Assembly: GCA_046318595.1 (NCBI GenBank)
Contig: JBKCTV010000015.1
Span: 70,922-134,921 of the forward strand
Length of the DNA stretch: 64,000 nt
Source: DAITMV01 sp046318595
Lineage (GTDB): Bacteria > Pseudomonadota > Gammaproteobacteria > Burkholderiales > Burkholderiaceae_B
Direction: 5' to 3'
The position numbers and the translations under genes are program-made. The notes beneath the pieces are model-generated. The model ran no database searches, was not told the DNA's origin, and saw only the letters and a list, made by a program, of their open reading frames with translations. How positions within the stretch are numbered: the stretch's first letter is position 1; the number at the start of each line of letters is the position of its first letter. Below, piece by piece: positions 15,907 through 24,205 of this stretch.

Positions 15907-18194
15907 ATCCCTGGCTCAACAAAAGCACGCGCATCCTGCGTTACAGCCTGGTGACGCTGGCGGCGCTAGGCGGCGTTTTGCTGTTTCTGCTGGCGTCGGC
16001 GTCGGCCAACAGTAATTTTTTCGAACGCAACTATCCGATTCTTCTGAGCTTGAACGCGGCCGCAGCCGCGGCGCTGCTGGGCTTGCTGATTTTACTGACC
16101 ACGCGTCTGCTGCGCCGTTATCGACAGGGAGTATTCGGCTCCCGGCTGTTGCTGCGCATGTCTTTGTCATTCGCACTGGTGGGCCTGCTTCCCGGCCTGG
16201 CGGTTTATCTGGTATCGGTGCAATTTTTATCGAAGAGCATCGACAGCTGGTTCAACGTTCGGGTCGACAATGCCCTCGAGTCTGGCCTTAAACTGGGGCA
16301 ATCCGCACTCGACAGCCTGTTGGCCGATCTGAGCGCCAAAACCCGCGCAGCCGCTTTCGACGTGTCCGCTGCGCCATTACCGGCGCAAATCAACGCGCTG
16401 AACCGGATCCGCGAACAACTCAGCGTCGATGAGGTGACCTTACTGAGCAGCGACGGCCGGGTATTGGGCTCCTCCTCGACGACGCTGGGAAGCCTGCTGC
16501 CCAGTCATATCGCCAGCGGCAATCAGTTGCGGCAGGTATTGCTCAGCAGGCCCTGGGCGCAGCTCGAAACCGACGAGAAAAATGGCGTTCAGTCGCTAAA
16601 CATGCGAGTGGTCGCCATGGTGCCCGGCTCGGGGCTGAGCCTGAATTCCGAAGAGCGTTTTTTACAAATCGTCCAGGAAGTGCCGCGCGATCTGGCCAAT
16701 ACGGCACAGGCGGTGCAAAGCGTTTATGAAGACTATCAACGGCTGTCGCTCTCGCGCACCGGTTTGCGCAAGATTTACGGGGTGACGCTAACCCTCGCGC
16801 TGTTGTTGACGGTATTTCTGGCGATGGCCGCAGCATTCTGGATTTCCAACCGGCTGGCGACGCCGCTGCTCTGGCTGGCAGAAGGCACGCGCGCCGTGGC
16901 GGGGGGTAACTTTGAACCCGTCAAAGCCGTGATCGCCGACGATGAGCTACGCGAGTTGGTCGACTCATTCAACACCATGACGCAGCAGCTATCCGAAGCG
17001 CGCCAGCGGCTCGAAAGCAACCAGGCGGCGATTCGACAAAACAATGAGTTCTTGCAGAGCTTGCTCAGCAATTTGTCGGCGGGGGTCCTGGTTTTCAATC
17101 GTCAGCTGCATCTGACCATGTTCAACGATGGCGCCCAGCGCATCTTCGACTGGGACCTCAAACCGCTACTGCACCGACCACTGGACGCCGACCCCCGGCT
17201 GCTGGGCTTTTCCGTGGCTATGCGGGCCGGCTTTCTCGAGCACACCGATGTCGATCCCGCAGCGCACTGGCAAAAACAGATCGAGCTACCACGCGCCGAC
17301 CGGCACGCCGCCCCAAAAATTCTGCTGGTGCGCGGTAGCCGTCTGCCGGGCGGCGACGATGCCGGCTACGTGGTCGTCTGCGACGACATCAGTGCATTGG
17401 TATCGGCCCAGCGCACAGTCGCCTGGGGCGAGGTTGCCCGGCGACTGGCGCACGAGATAAAAAACCCGTTGACCCCAATTCAACTGTCGGCCGAGCGCCT
17501 GCAGATGAAACTGGCCGCCAAACTCGACGAATCGGATGCGGGCATGCTGCAACGCGCCACCAAAACGATCATCAACCAGGTAGGGTCGATGAAGCGGCTG
17601 GTGGACAGCTTTCGCGATTATGCGCGTCTGCCACCGGCCGAGCTGTCGCCCATCAACTTGAACGAACTGGTATGCGATGTGCTCGCGCTATACGGGGTCG
17701 TCGATAGCGAAGTAGCCGAGCCCGAGCAAAGAATCCGACCTCATCTGGCAAAAGATTTACCGTCGATCATGGGTGACACCAGTCAGCTTCGCCAGGTCAT
17801 TCACAATCTTCTGCAAAATGCACACGACGCGATTGCTGAACGGATGCTCGGCCAGATCGACATTCGCACCGAGTCAGTGCCCGGCGCGAAAGCCGGGTCG
17901 GGTAATATAGCGTCTGTGCGCTTGCTGGTCTGCGATAATGGACCGGGATTTTCCGAGGACTTGCTGGCGCGGGCATTCGAGCCGTATGTAACGACGAAGC
18001 TGAAAGGCACGGGGCTGGGTCTTCCAATCGTCCGGAAGATTATCGACGAGCATGGCGCCCGCATCGTCATCCGCAATCGGTTCGACGATACGGGCGTAAC
18101 GATAGGAGCGTTGGTGGAGTTGACATTCAGCGGCTTGAAATCAACGGCTTCATCAGCGGCACGGCCGGGCGACGACATTCGCACAAGCCCATGA
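15903..18194 (+). CDS. ntrY: Sensor histidine kinase NtrY
   Basis: 763 residues. A membrane sensor kinase of the nitrogen/redox-responsive NtrY/NtrX system. Order of parts: three N-terminal transmembrane segments (about 15-32, 47-67, 87-108), a periplasmic region to about 290, a fourth segment (292-315), HAMP (315-370), a PAS-like domain (380-500), the HisKA dimerisation helix with phospho-accepting H517 in RRLAHEIKNPLTP, and the HATPase domain with N (LLQNAHDAI), G1 (DNGPGF) and G2 (GTGLGLPI) boxes. The start at 15903 overlaps the previous stop (ATGA). Its probable partner regulator begins 48 bp after its stop. Confidence 0.92.
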   Translation: MNPWLNKSTRILRYSLVTLAALGGVLLFLLASASANSNFFERNYPILLSLNAAAAAALLGLLILLTTRLLRRYRQGVFGSRLLLRMSLSFALVGLLPGLAVYLVSVQFLSKSIDSWFNVRVDNALESGLKLGQSALDSLLADLSAKTRAAAFDVSAAPLPAQINALNRIREQLSVDEVTLLSSDGRVLGSSSTTLGSLLPSHIASGNQLRQVLLSRPWAQLETDEKNGVQSLNMRVVAMVPGSGLSLNSEERFLQIVQEVPRDLANTAQAVQSVYEDYQRLSLSRTGLRKIYGVTLTLALLLTVFLAMAAAFWISNRLATPLLWLAEGTRAVAGGNFEPVKAVIADDELRELVDSFNTMTQQLSEARQRLESNQAAIRQNNEFLQSLLSNLSAGVLVFNRQLHLTMFNDGAQRIFDWDLKPLLHRPLDADPRLLGFSVAMRAGFLEHTDVDPAAHWQKQIELPRADRHAAPKILLVRGSRLPGGDDAGYVVVCDDISALVSAQRTVAWGEVARRLAHEIKNPLTPIQLSAERLQMKLAAKLDESDAGMLQRATKTIINQVGSMKRLVDSFRDYARLPPAELSPINLNELVCDVLALYGVVDSEVAEPEQRIRPHLAKDLPSIMGDTSQLRQVIHNLLQNAHDAIAERMLGQIDIRTESVPGAKAGSGNIASVRLLVCDNGPGFSEDLLARAFEPYVTTKLKGTGLGLPIVRKIIDEHGARIVIRNRFDDTGVTIGALVELTFSGLKSTASSAARPGDDIRTSP

Positions 18195-18242
18195 GTTGGA
18201 CTCATAATCCATGCCCTCGGGCATATTGAAAGATACGAAAAG

Positions 18243-18944
18243 ATGGCAACGATTCTCGTCGTGGACGACGAAATAGGTATACGGGAGCTTTTGTCTGAAA
18301 TACTGGGCGATGAAGGCCATTCCGTGGTTTTGGCGGAAAATGCACAGCAGGCACGACTGGCGCGTGAAGCAGAAGCTCCCGACTTGGTCTTGCTAGATAT
18401 CTGGATGCCCGATACGGATGGCGTCACGCTCCTGAAGGAATGGGCAGCGAAAGGTCTGTTGACGATGCCGGTCATCATGATGTCCGGGCACGCCACGATA
18501 GATACGGCGGTGGAGGCCACGAGAATCGGCGCGCTCGATTTTCTCGAGAAACCGATCGCTTTGCAAAAGCTGCTGCAATCCGTGCAAAACGGTTTAGCCC
18601 GGGGTAAGTTGGCGCAATCCGCACGTTTCGTGGCAACAGCCGCAGGCCAGGCAGCGCATGCCGGCCATGGGCAAATTTCTACGCTTCACCTATTGACCCA
18701 CGAGCCTGAGCGCAGCCCGCTCGAGACCGCTCTGGAAGAGTTGGCCCGCATCGAACTGGATACGCCTTTGCGTGACGCTCGTGATGCGTTTGAACGTATT
18801 TATTTCGAATACCATCTGAATCTCGAAAATGGCAGCATGACCCGCCTGGCTGAGCGAACGGGCATAGAACGAACCCATCTATACCGCAAGCTCAAACAGC
18901 TGGGTGTCGAAGTCGGCCGATCAGCGAGACGCCACGCATCCTGA
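18243..18944 (+). CDS. ntrX: NtrX-like response regulator lacking the AAA+ domain
   Basis: 233 residues. A receiver domain (residues 1-120: VVDDE at 6-10, phospho-acceptor D52 in LLDIWMPD, K113-type Lys in FLEKPI) is joined by a linker of about 75 residues to a C-terminal Fis-type helix-turn-helix (MTRLAERTGIERTHLYRKL, about 197-218). The sigma-54-interacting AAA+ ATPase that full-length NtrX carries between these parts is absent. No Walker A or GAFTGA motif occurs, and the receiver and HTH are in one uninterrupted frame. It therefore cannot open sigma-54 complexes by itself and may act as a sigma-70-type activator or repressor. Position after ntrY supports the pairing. Confidence 0.82.
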   Translation: MATILVVDDEIGIRELLSEILGDEGHSVVLAENAQQARLAREAEAPDLVLLDIWMPDTDGVTLLKEWAAKGLLTMPVIMMSGHATIDTAVEATRIGALDFLEKPIALQKLLQSVQNGLARGKLAQSARFVATAAGQAAHAGHGQISTLHLLTHEPERSPLETALEELARIELDTPLRDARDAFERIYFEYHLNLENGSMTRLAERTGIERTHLYRKLKQLGVEVGRSARRHAS

Positions 18945-19330
18945 GGCAAATGCCATTAAGTTAAGAAAATACTGGCCGACCTTGAAACCGAAAACGAGAA
19001 TGCGGCCGATTTGCTTAAATGCGTAGGCCCGGTTGACCTGCCAGCGCGTGCGTTTGTTGGGCTGCAACCGCTGTTGGGCGGTGTGGCAGACGGCCTGGCT
19101 GATGTTGTGCAGCAAAATCTTGGCTTGAATTTCCTGAGCGATGGATTCCGGCAACTCGCCACTGAAGCCTTCCAGGTGCTGGCGTTGTTTGACCAGCTTG
19201 AAGCCTTCTTCTATGCCCCATCGGCTATGGAGAGCTGGCCGAAACTGTCTGCCGGGCAGCGCTCTGTGTCCAGCAGCGAAGTGACCAGCACTTCGATACG
19301 GCCATTGGGCAACACCAACTAAAAATCATG
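18921..19330 (-). pseudogene. Remnant of an IS4-family transposase (C-terminal part, frameshifted)
   Basis: Read on the minus strand, one frame gives NGRIEVLVTSLLDTERCPAD. After a shift near 19228 another gives SRWGIEEGFKLVKQR, followed by GELPESIAQEIQAKILLHNI. Together these are the end of the catalytic core of IS4 transposases; R-x3-E-x6-K of the YREK signature is intact, and the preceding Tyr is lost at the frameshift. The N-terminal half is missing and no terminal inverted repeats were found. The last codons run into the 3' end of ntrX (24-bp tail overlap), showing the copy is truncated at both ends. It is not functional. Confidence 0.75.
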
Positions 19331-19461
19331 TTTGCCAATAAAAAAGCCATGCTGAGTATTTTCCGCGCAACCAAACATATCGAAACAGACGTCGACCGTG
19401 CCGTCGAGGACGATGGACTAGCCGACAGGCTTAGTCATCGTCGCCGGCGCAAGGCTTTTAT

Positions 19462-20847
19462 TCAGACATCCGCAAAAACCTCGGTCTTGACATCGCCGGC
19501 GTACTGAGCAACCAAGCCGTACTCTTCCAAGCGGTTGTATAAGGTTTTCAAGCTGATTCCCAATACCTTTGCAGCCGTTTTCTTGATCCGAATGGCATCC
19601 AGAGTCGCCATGATCAGTATGCGGTTGACATCTGCCAGAGAAGTGCCGACCGGAATCGATACGATTGGCGACGAATCAGTACGGGCCAACGCAACCTGCA
19701 AAGGCGCCATCTCGTGATTGATCTCAGTACCATCGGCCATGATATAGGCCCGCTGCACATAATTTTTAAGCTCCCTGACATTGCCGGGCCAGCAGTGCTC
19801 ATGCAAAGACCCCAAAAAAGCTTTCGAAAAATTTTTTTCAGTCTGTCCGTCTTTATTTAAATACTCTAAAAAGTTTTCAGCCAACAGCTCGATGTCTTTC
19901 CCGCGCTCTCGCAATGGCGGTAAAACCAACGGAAAGACATTCAAACGGTGGTACAAATCGCCGCGCAGCTTACCTTCCTCGACAGCCTGCAAAGGGTCCC
20001 GGTTGGTGGCTGCGATGACGCGGATATCGGTGGCAATTTCTTTATTGGTGCCGACACGCATGAAAAGACCGGTTTCCAAAACCCGCAGTAGCTTGACCTG
20101 CAGGTCGATTGGCATTTCGGTTAGCTCATCCAGAAAAAGCGTGCCGCCATTCGCCCGCTCGAAGTACCCCTTGTGCTGGCGATCAGCACCGGTAAAGCTG
20201 CCCTTTTCGTGGCCGAACATTTCGCTTTCGATCAGGTTGGGCGAAATGGCGCCACAATTGACCGCTAGAAAAGGCTGTTTGCGCCGCAGGCTAAGCTCAT
20301 GAATGGTCTGGGCCGCCACTTCTTTACCTGTGCCGCTTTCACCAATAAGAAAGACAGTGGCTTCGGTAGGCGCCACTCGCGTCACTTGGTCGTACAGACT
20401 TTGCATCACGGGCGAATTGCCGAGCATGAGCCCAAAACGGCCAAAGCGTCGCAACTCGCCACGTAACGAACCGATTTCGGCTTTGAGGTCGGACGACCGG
20501 GGAATCCGGGATAAAACGGCGTTCAACCTACCGATGTTAATCGGTTTTACCAAGTAATCGGACGCCCCAAGCCGCAGCGCATCCACCGCGCTTTCGACAC
20601 TGGCATGCCCGGTCATGACCACGACTTCGACGCCCGATGGCTGCCCCAGATCGGCAAACAAGTCCATACCCGAACCGTCAGGTAAACGCAAGTCCGTGAG
20701 CACGACATCCGGATACTGGCGAACGATTTGGATTCGCGCTTCGCGCAAATCTCCCGCCAACGCCGTGGTGAAGCCTTGCATGCCGACCAGCTCGGCGATT
20801 GCTGCACGCGTGCTGGCTTCGTCGTCGACGATCAAAACATGAGGCAT
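19462..20847 (-). CDS. Sigma-54-dependent response regulator (NtrC family)
   Basis: 461 residues with all three NtrC-type parts. The receiver is 1-120 (D9/D10 acidic pair, phospho-acceptor D52 in TDLRLPD, K101). The AAA+ domain spans about 140-375, with Walker A GESGTGKE (169-176), the sigma-54 contact loop GSFTGA (216-221) and Walker B GTLFLDE. A Fis-type HTH closes the protein (KTAAKVLGISLKTLYNRLEE). No kinase gene lies beside it. It is closely related to the activator at 21867: both share SIPVGTSLA and a LGI-x-LKTLYNRL recognition helix, so they may bind related sites. Its start is separated from the upstream small genes by a terminator-like hairpin. Confidence 0.9.
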   Translation of the reverse strand: MPHVLIVDDEASTRAAIAELVGMQGFTTALAGDLREARIQIVRQYPDVVLTDLRLPDGSGMDLFADLGQPSGVEVVVMTGHASVESAVDALRLGASDYLVKPINIGRLNAVLSRIPRSSDLKAEIGSLRGELRRFGRFGLMLGNSPVMQSLYDQVTRVAPTEATVFLIGESGTGKEVAAQTIHELSLRRKQPFLAVNCGAISPNLIESEMFGHEKGSFTGADRQHKGYFERANGGTLFLDELTEMPIDLQVKLLRVLETGLFMRVGTNKEIATDIRVIAATNRDPLQAVEEGKLRGDLYHRLNVFPLVLPPLRERGKDIELLAENFLEYLNKDGQTEKNFSKAFLGSLHEHCWPGNVRELKNYVQRAYIMADGTEINHEMAPLQVALARTDSSPIVSIPVGTSLADVNRILIMATLDAIRIKKTAAKVLGISLKTLYNRLEEYGLVAQYAGDVKTEVFADV

Positions 20848-20868
20848 GAGCCAGTCACTCCGTTAACC

Positions 20869-20887
20869 AAAAAAGCCTTATTAAGGC
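20869..20887 (-). terminator. Probable intrinsic terminator upstream of the response regulator
   Basis: On the minus strand GCCTT-AAT-AAGGC is followed immediately by six T. It would end transcripts of the small gene at 20923-21126, and possibly of the yqjDE-like genes, before the regulator. The 5-bp stem is short, so partial read-through is possible. Confidence 0.5.
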
Positions 20888-20922
20888 ACTCGAAAGTATA
20901 AAACAATTTGCTGTGAAAAAAA

Positions 20923-21126
20923 TCAGGTACCAGCAGCACCCGGGTTTTGATTCTCGGTGTTCAGACCGCTGACTTCTGGGATGAAGCCGCCGTCGTCTTC
21001 CCATCGATGCACTTCTCGTTTTTGGCGCTTATGGGCATGAAGCAGATTCAGACGCCAGCGGTTTAAAAAACTACCGCCGACAACTAAAGCCGTTGCAAAA
21101 AAAAGCGCACTATGTAACCTACGCAT
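20923..21126 (-). CDS. Small membrane-anchored protein of unknown function
   Basis: 67 residues. A hydrophobic N-terminus (LHSALFFATALVVGGSF) is followed by a basic stretch (NRWRLNLLHAHKRQKREVHR) and a short acidic-to-neutral tail (WEDDGGFIPEV). This looks like a single-anchor inner-membrane protein with a positively charged cytoplasmic side. It lies 26 bp downstream of the YqjE-like gene in the same direction, so it is probably the last gene of that operon. No named family recognised. Confidence 0.5.
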   Translation of the reverse strand: MRRLHSALFFATALVVGGSFLNRWRLNLLHAHKRQKREVHRWEDDGGFIPEVSGLNTENQNPGAAGT

Positions 21127-21152
21127 GATTTAAAACCCTTTACCCAGTGTTT

Positions 21153-21386
21153 TCAAAGTCTCCGCGCTTGGGCAGCAACCGTGAAAAATTTAAATTTTTT
21201 AACAAGCGCCGATTGCCAGCAATAAATAGCCAGGGTGATCGTCAGTAAAAAATAACTGCTCAATCTTGCCATGACGACTCGCGTCAGGGGGGATTTTTCC
21301 TCATTTAGCTCTAACCCCAGAAGTTGCAATCGAACACGAAGATCCGCCAAGGAATGCGCGCCAAATCCTTTTATCGTTCCCATCAT
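21153..21386 (-). CDS. Short YqjE-like (phage-holin-type superfamily) membrane protein
   Basis: 77 residues from the ATG that overlaps the stop of the preceding gene (ATGA). The start MMGTIKGFGAHSLADLRVRL, then QLLGLELNEEKSPL, follows the pattern of the YqjE/holin-X family, in which an amphipathic start precedes transmembrane helices. Only one clear hydrophobic segment remains (SYFLLTITLAIYCW), whereas family members usually have two and about 120-130 residues. The copy is probably shortened. YqjE partners YqjD in many proteobacteria. The longer open frame to 21479 overlaps the neighbour and is not used. Confidence 0.5.
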   Translation of the reverse strand: MMGTIKGFGAHSLADLRVRLQLLGLELNEEKSPLTRVVMARLSSYFLLTITLAIYCWQSALVKKFKFFTVAAQARRL

Positions 21387-21721
21387 GCCACTGGAGCCGA
21401 TTGTCGCCTCAACGGTTTTGGCAAAACAACCAGACCGATCACGATGCCAAGTGCCAGCACCACGCAGATCGATTTCCACGGGCTGTTGTGGACGTACTGG
21501 TCTGCGGCGTCGATGGCTTGAGTGTAACGACCCTCGATTTCGGCGAGAAGGTTTTTGGCATTCAAGCGTTGGCGGCCGGCCTTAGAGCATGCCGTATCAG
21601 GCGTCTCATCGCCACACTCCGTGCCCTTTTGCAGCAGGCTCTCTGCGCCGCTTACCAACTCACGCATACTGTCGACGACTTTGCTTTTTGTATTGTTGAA
21701 TTTTTCATTGAGCGATTGCAT
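21383..21721 (-). CDS. DUF883 (ElaB/YqjD-type) membrane-anchored ribosome-associated protein
   Basis: 112 residues. A charged, helical N-terminal part (MQSLNEKFNNTKSKVVDSM) precedes a C-terminal transmembrane segment (WKSICVVLALGIVIGLVVL) and a basic end (PKPLRR). This is the layout of ElaB/YqjD, inner-membrane proteins that bind ribosomes in stationary phase in E. coli. Unusually, the middle contains two cysteines 9 residues apart (TECGDETPDTACSK) where the family is normally Ala/Glu-rich. Translation of the YqjE-like gene overlaps its stop. The ORF ends 145 bp from the divergent sigma-54 activator gene. Confidence 0.7.
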   Translation of the reverse strand: MQSLNEKFNNTKSKVVDSMRELVSGAESLLQKGTECGDETPDTACSKAGRQRLNAKNLLAEIEGRYTQAIDAADQYVHNSPWKSICVVLALGIVIGLVVLPKPLRRQSAPVA

Positions 21722-21866
21722 GATGGCCTCCTAAATAAGTGCTTTGATCACACCAGCACTTTTTGTGCCTGACCAGGAAATTCTTTAAAAAACGCTGAAA
21801 TGGTTTATGGACGCGTTTACTGTAAAATCGTCATCCCGCTTTATTGCGTGCGCGAGATAGCAGCCG

Positions 21867-22829
21867 ATGGATTCGAACGACAAACCGTACGGTCTGCTTT
21901 ATGGGTCCGCGCTTTGCATGAAAAGACTTTTCGACCAGATCGAAAAAGTGTCCCGCACCCTGGCCACGGCACTGATCATCGGCGAAAGCGGCACGGGCAA
22001 GGAGCTCGTAGCCAATACCATCCATCAGAAAAGCCGACGCGCGGACGGACCATTCATACCGGTCAATTGCGGCGCCATTCCGGATAATTTGATCGAAACG
22101 GCCTTGTTTGGCCACGAAAAAGGAAGTTTCACCGGGGCATCGCAGCAGCGGATCGGGCACTTCGAACACGCTTGCGGCGGCACGATTTTTTTGGACGAGG
22201 TCACTGAAATGTCGCTGGGCATGCAGGTCAAGCTCCTGCGGGTGCTCGAAACCGGCCGTTTCCACCGGGTCGGCGGCACCGAGCAGATCAGTGTCGACGT
22301 GCGCATTATTGCCGCGACCAACCGCGACCCTCAAACCGCCGTGAAAGCCGGTCTTTTGCGAGAAGATTTGATGTATCGCCTGGCGGTCTTTCCTTTACGG
22401 GTGCCGCCGCTGCGCGAACGCGGCAAGGATATTTCGCTGCTGGCCGAACATTTTCTGATGCAATTCAATCGTAACGCCAAAACTCCCAAGCAATTTTCCG
22501 CCGCGGCACAGGAAGCATTGAACGAATGGACTTGGCCAGGCAATATCCGCGAGCTGAAAAATACCATTCATCGCGGCTGGATCATGGCCGAGGTGCTGAT
22601 CGAACTCGAAGACCTGGGAAAAACAGAGGCCGCGCGTAAACCTCGATGGGTAAACGGCGCATTGAGCATTCCGGTCGGAACCTCGCTGGCCGAGGCCCAG
22701 AAAGAAATCATTCTGGGGACTTTTCAGCATTTTGGCGAAGACAAGGAGCTGACCGCCGCGACGCTCGGCATTAACCTTAAAACCTTGTATAACCGACTGG
22801 ATATTTACCGTAAGGTTGGTGAGCAGTAA
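21867..22829 (+). CDS. Sigma-54 activator without receiver domain (PspF-like architecture)
   Basis: 320 residues: an AAA+ domain from the very N-terminus (Walker A GESGTGKE at 39-46, GSFTGA at 86-91, Walker B GTIFLDE at 105-111, arginine-finger region NIRELKNTIHRG) and a Fis-type HTH (LTAATLGINLKTLYNRL). No receiver or GAF domain exists, so it should be constitutively able to remodel sigma-54 polymerase unless held by a partner protein, as PspF is by PspA. It diverges from the DUF883/YqjE genes across 145 bp. It is a paralogue of the regulator at 19462-20847. Its target promoters cannot be fixed; no clear GG-N10-GC element was found by eye next to it. Confidence 0.85.
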   Translation: MDSNDKPYGLLYGSALCMKRLFDQIEKVSRTLATALIIGESGTGKELVANTIHQKSRRADGPFIPVNCGAIPDNLIETALFGHEKGSFTGASQQRIGHFEHACGGTIFLDEVTEMSLGMQVKLLRVLETGRFHRVGGTEQISVDVRIIAATNRDPQTAVKAGLLREDLMYRLAVFPLRVPPLRERGKDISLLAEHFLMQFNRNAKTPKQFSAAAQEALNEWTWPGNIRELKNTIHRGWIMAEVLIELEDLGKTEAARKPRWVNGALSIPVGTSLAEAQKEIILGTFQHFGEDKELTAATLGINLKTLYNRLDIYRKVGEQ

Positions 22830-22851
22830 GCCCTTTTTTCAAGCCGATCAT

Positions 22852-23967
22852 TTATTTAGATTTAGCACCGACGTAGCGTAAACGACCGATCCCCGGATGC
22901 ACTTCGCTACCAAAAAACAACCACTCGCCGACACGTATGACCGAATGAATCGGCCGATAACCATCGGTATGGTCTCGTCCAGTATGCTCAGGATCGGCAT
23001 TTTGCAAGTTTTCGACGACCCGCCCATTCAAATCCACTGCAATCACAAATGCCCGGCTCTTTAAGTCGGGACGGAGCACAGCGGGCAGCTTGGCAACGAA
23101 GCTGCGCAACAGCGGCTTGGAGACCAGCCAATCGACCCACGCTTGGCGCGGATAAGGTAGAGCCACCCAGATTTTATTCGGTCCATCGAAAGCCAAGTGA
23201 GCGGGAAATCCCGGCAATTCATCTTTGAAAATCGTTTTTCGACCCACGTCGTCGCCTTTGAGCTCGACCTTCCAAATCCGATAACTATTGGTTTCGCTGG
23301 CCAAAAGGTAGCGCTCGTCAGGGCTCAGGGCCAAACCGGTGACCATCGCATAACCATTCGATAACGGCGTGATCTTGCGGGAGCGCAGATCGATGGCATA
23401 TATCGCGCCGGTCGAACCATGCTCGAGCACCTCGGCAACGGGATCGGCAATTCCAAACCGCTGCGTAGCCAAGCTGAAGTAAGCGGTCGACTCATCGGCG
23501 GTCACCAGCACGTCACTGACGTGCAACAGTGGTAAGGGCTGATTGGCGGTCAACGGCGCGATCACGCCTTGCGGACTGATCAGCAACAAGCCTTTTTTGG
23601 CGTCGGCCACCAGTAAGCTTTTATCGCGTAACAGCCGCATGCCCATGGGCCGCCCACCGGTATTAGCAATCACCTTTTCTTCGCCGCCATCGCGATTGGT
23701 CCGCATAACAGTTCCATCAGCATACCCGGTATATAGGTTTTGCTGACGGTCGCTGACAATATAGCTCGGGCCGAAACGGGTTTTAGCATGAACCAGAGAT
23801 AAATGCTCGACATTTCTTAAAGCATTGTTTGGTTCATAGACAACGGCGGCATTCGGTGCCATCGGCGTCGACGTCCACGCAACCGGCGTAATCGGATCCG
23901 GGCTTTCGTAGAAAAAGAGGTAGCACCCCAATATGCCGACCCCCAGCACGCTGGCAATCAGTTTCAT
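22852..23967 (-). CDS. SMP-30/strictosidine-synthase-like six-bladed beta-propeller protein
   Basis: 371 residues. It begins with a hydrophobic anchor or uncleaved signal (LIASVLGVGILGCYLFFY). The body has the repeated blade pattern of the SMP-30/strictosidine-synthase superfamily: NLYTGYADGTVMRTN, GGRPMGMRLL, LLVADAKKGLLLIS, VTGLALSPDERYLLASET, then KIWVALPYPR. Members are lactonases or esterase-like enzymes, but no family member of this type with known bacterial substrate can be named. It is convergent with the sigma-54 activator (22 bp apart) and upstream of tRNA-Arg on the same strand. Confidence 0.75.
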   Translation of the reverse strand: MKLIASVLGVGILGCYLFFYESPDPITPVAWTSTPMAPNAAVVYEPNNALRNVEHLSLVHAKTRFGPSYIVSDRQQNLYTGYADGTVMRTNRDGGEEKVIANTGGRPMGMRLLRDKSLLVADAKKGLLLISPQGVIAPLTANQPLPLLHVSDVLVTADESTAYFSLATQRFGIADPVAEVLEHGSTGAIYAIDLRSRKITPLSNGYAMVTGLALSPDERYLLASETNSYRIWKVELKGDDVGRKTIFKDELPGFPAHLAFDGPNKIWVALPYPRQAWVDWLVSKPLLRSFVAKLPAVLRPDLKSRAFVIAVDLNGRVVENLQNADPEHTGRDHTDGYRPIHSVIRVGEWLFFGSEVHPGIGRLRYVGAKSK

Positions 23968-23992
23968 TGCATACTCCCTAACCGTGTTCTAA

Positions 23993-24067
23993 TGGTGCGT
24001 CCGCCAGGAATCGAACCTGGATCGTAGCCTTCGGAGGGCCACATTCTATCCGTTGAAATACGGACGC
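23993..24067 (-). tRNA. tRNA-Arg (anticodon CCG)
   Basis: On the minus strand the acceptor stem GCGTCCG/CGGACGC pairs perfectly. The T arm is CCAGG-TTCGATT-CCTGG, the anticodon stem TGGCC/GGCTA encloses loop CTCCGAA, giving anticodon CCG (codon CGG). Discriminator A and an encoded CCA end complete a 75-nt gene. The D stem is weak (TTTC/GAAT, three pairs). No integrase or duplicated tRNA end nearby suggests an attachment site. Confidence 0.95.
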
Positions 24068-24205
24068 CAAAGAAGCCGGGGCTATGAACCCGGCGCCATT
24101 CTACACTGCCTGACATTCAAAATCTTGGTGGGCACGGGCATTTTGTGCACAAAAAGCAGCCGGCGCATCGGCAGGGTTTCGTTTGTGGCTGTGCCCCTAG
24201 TCGAT

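Noticed and set aside
23993..24067. tRNA-Arg as an integration site for a mobile element
   Set aside because: No integrase gene, direct repeat of the tRNA end or change of gene content is seen next to it.
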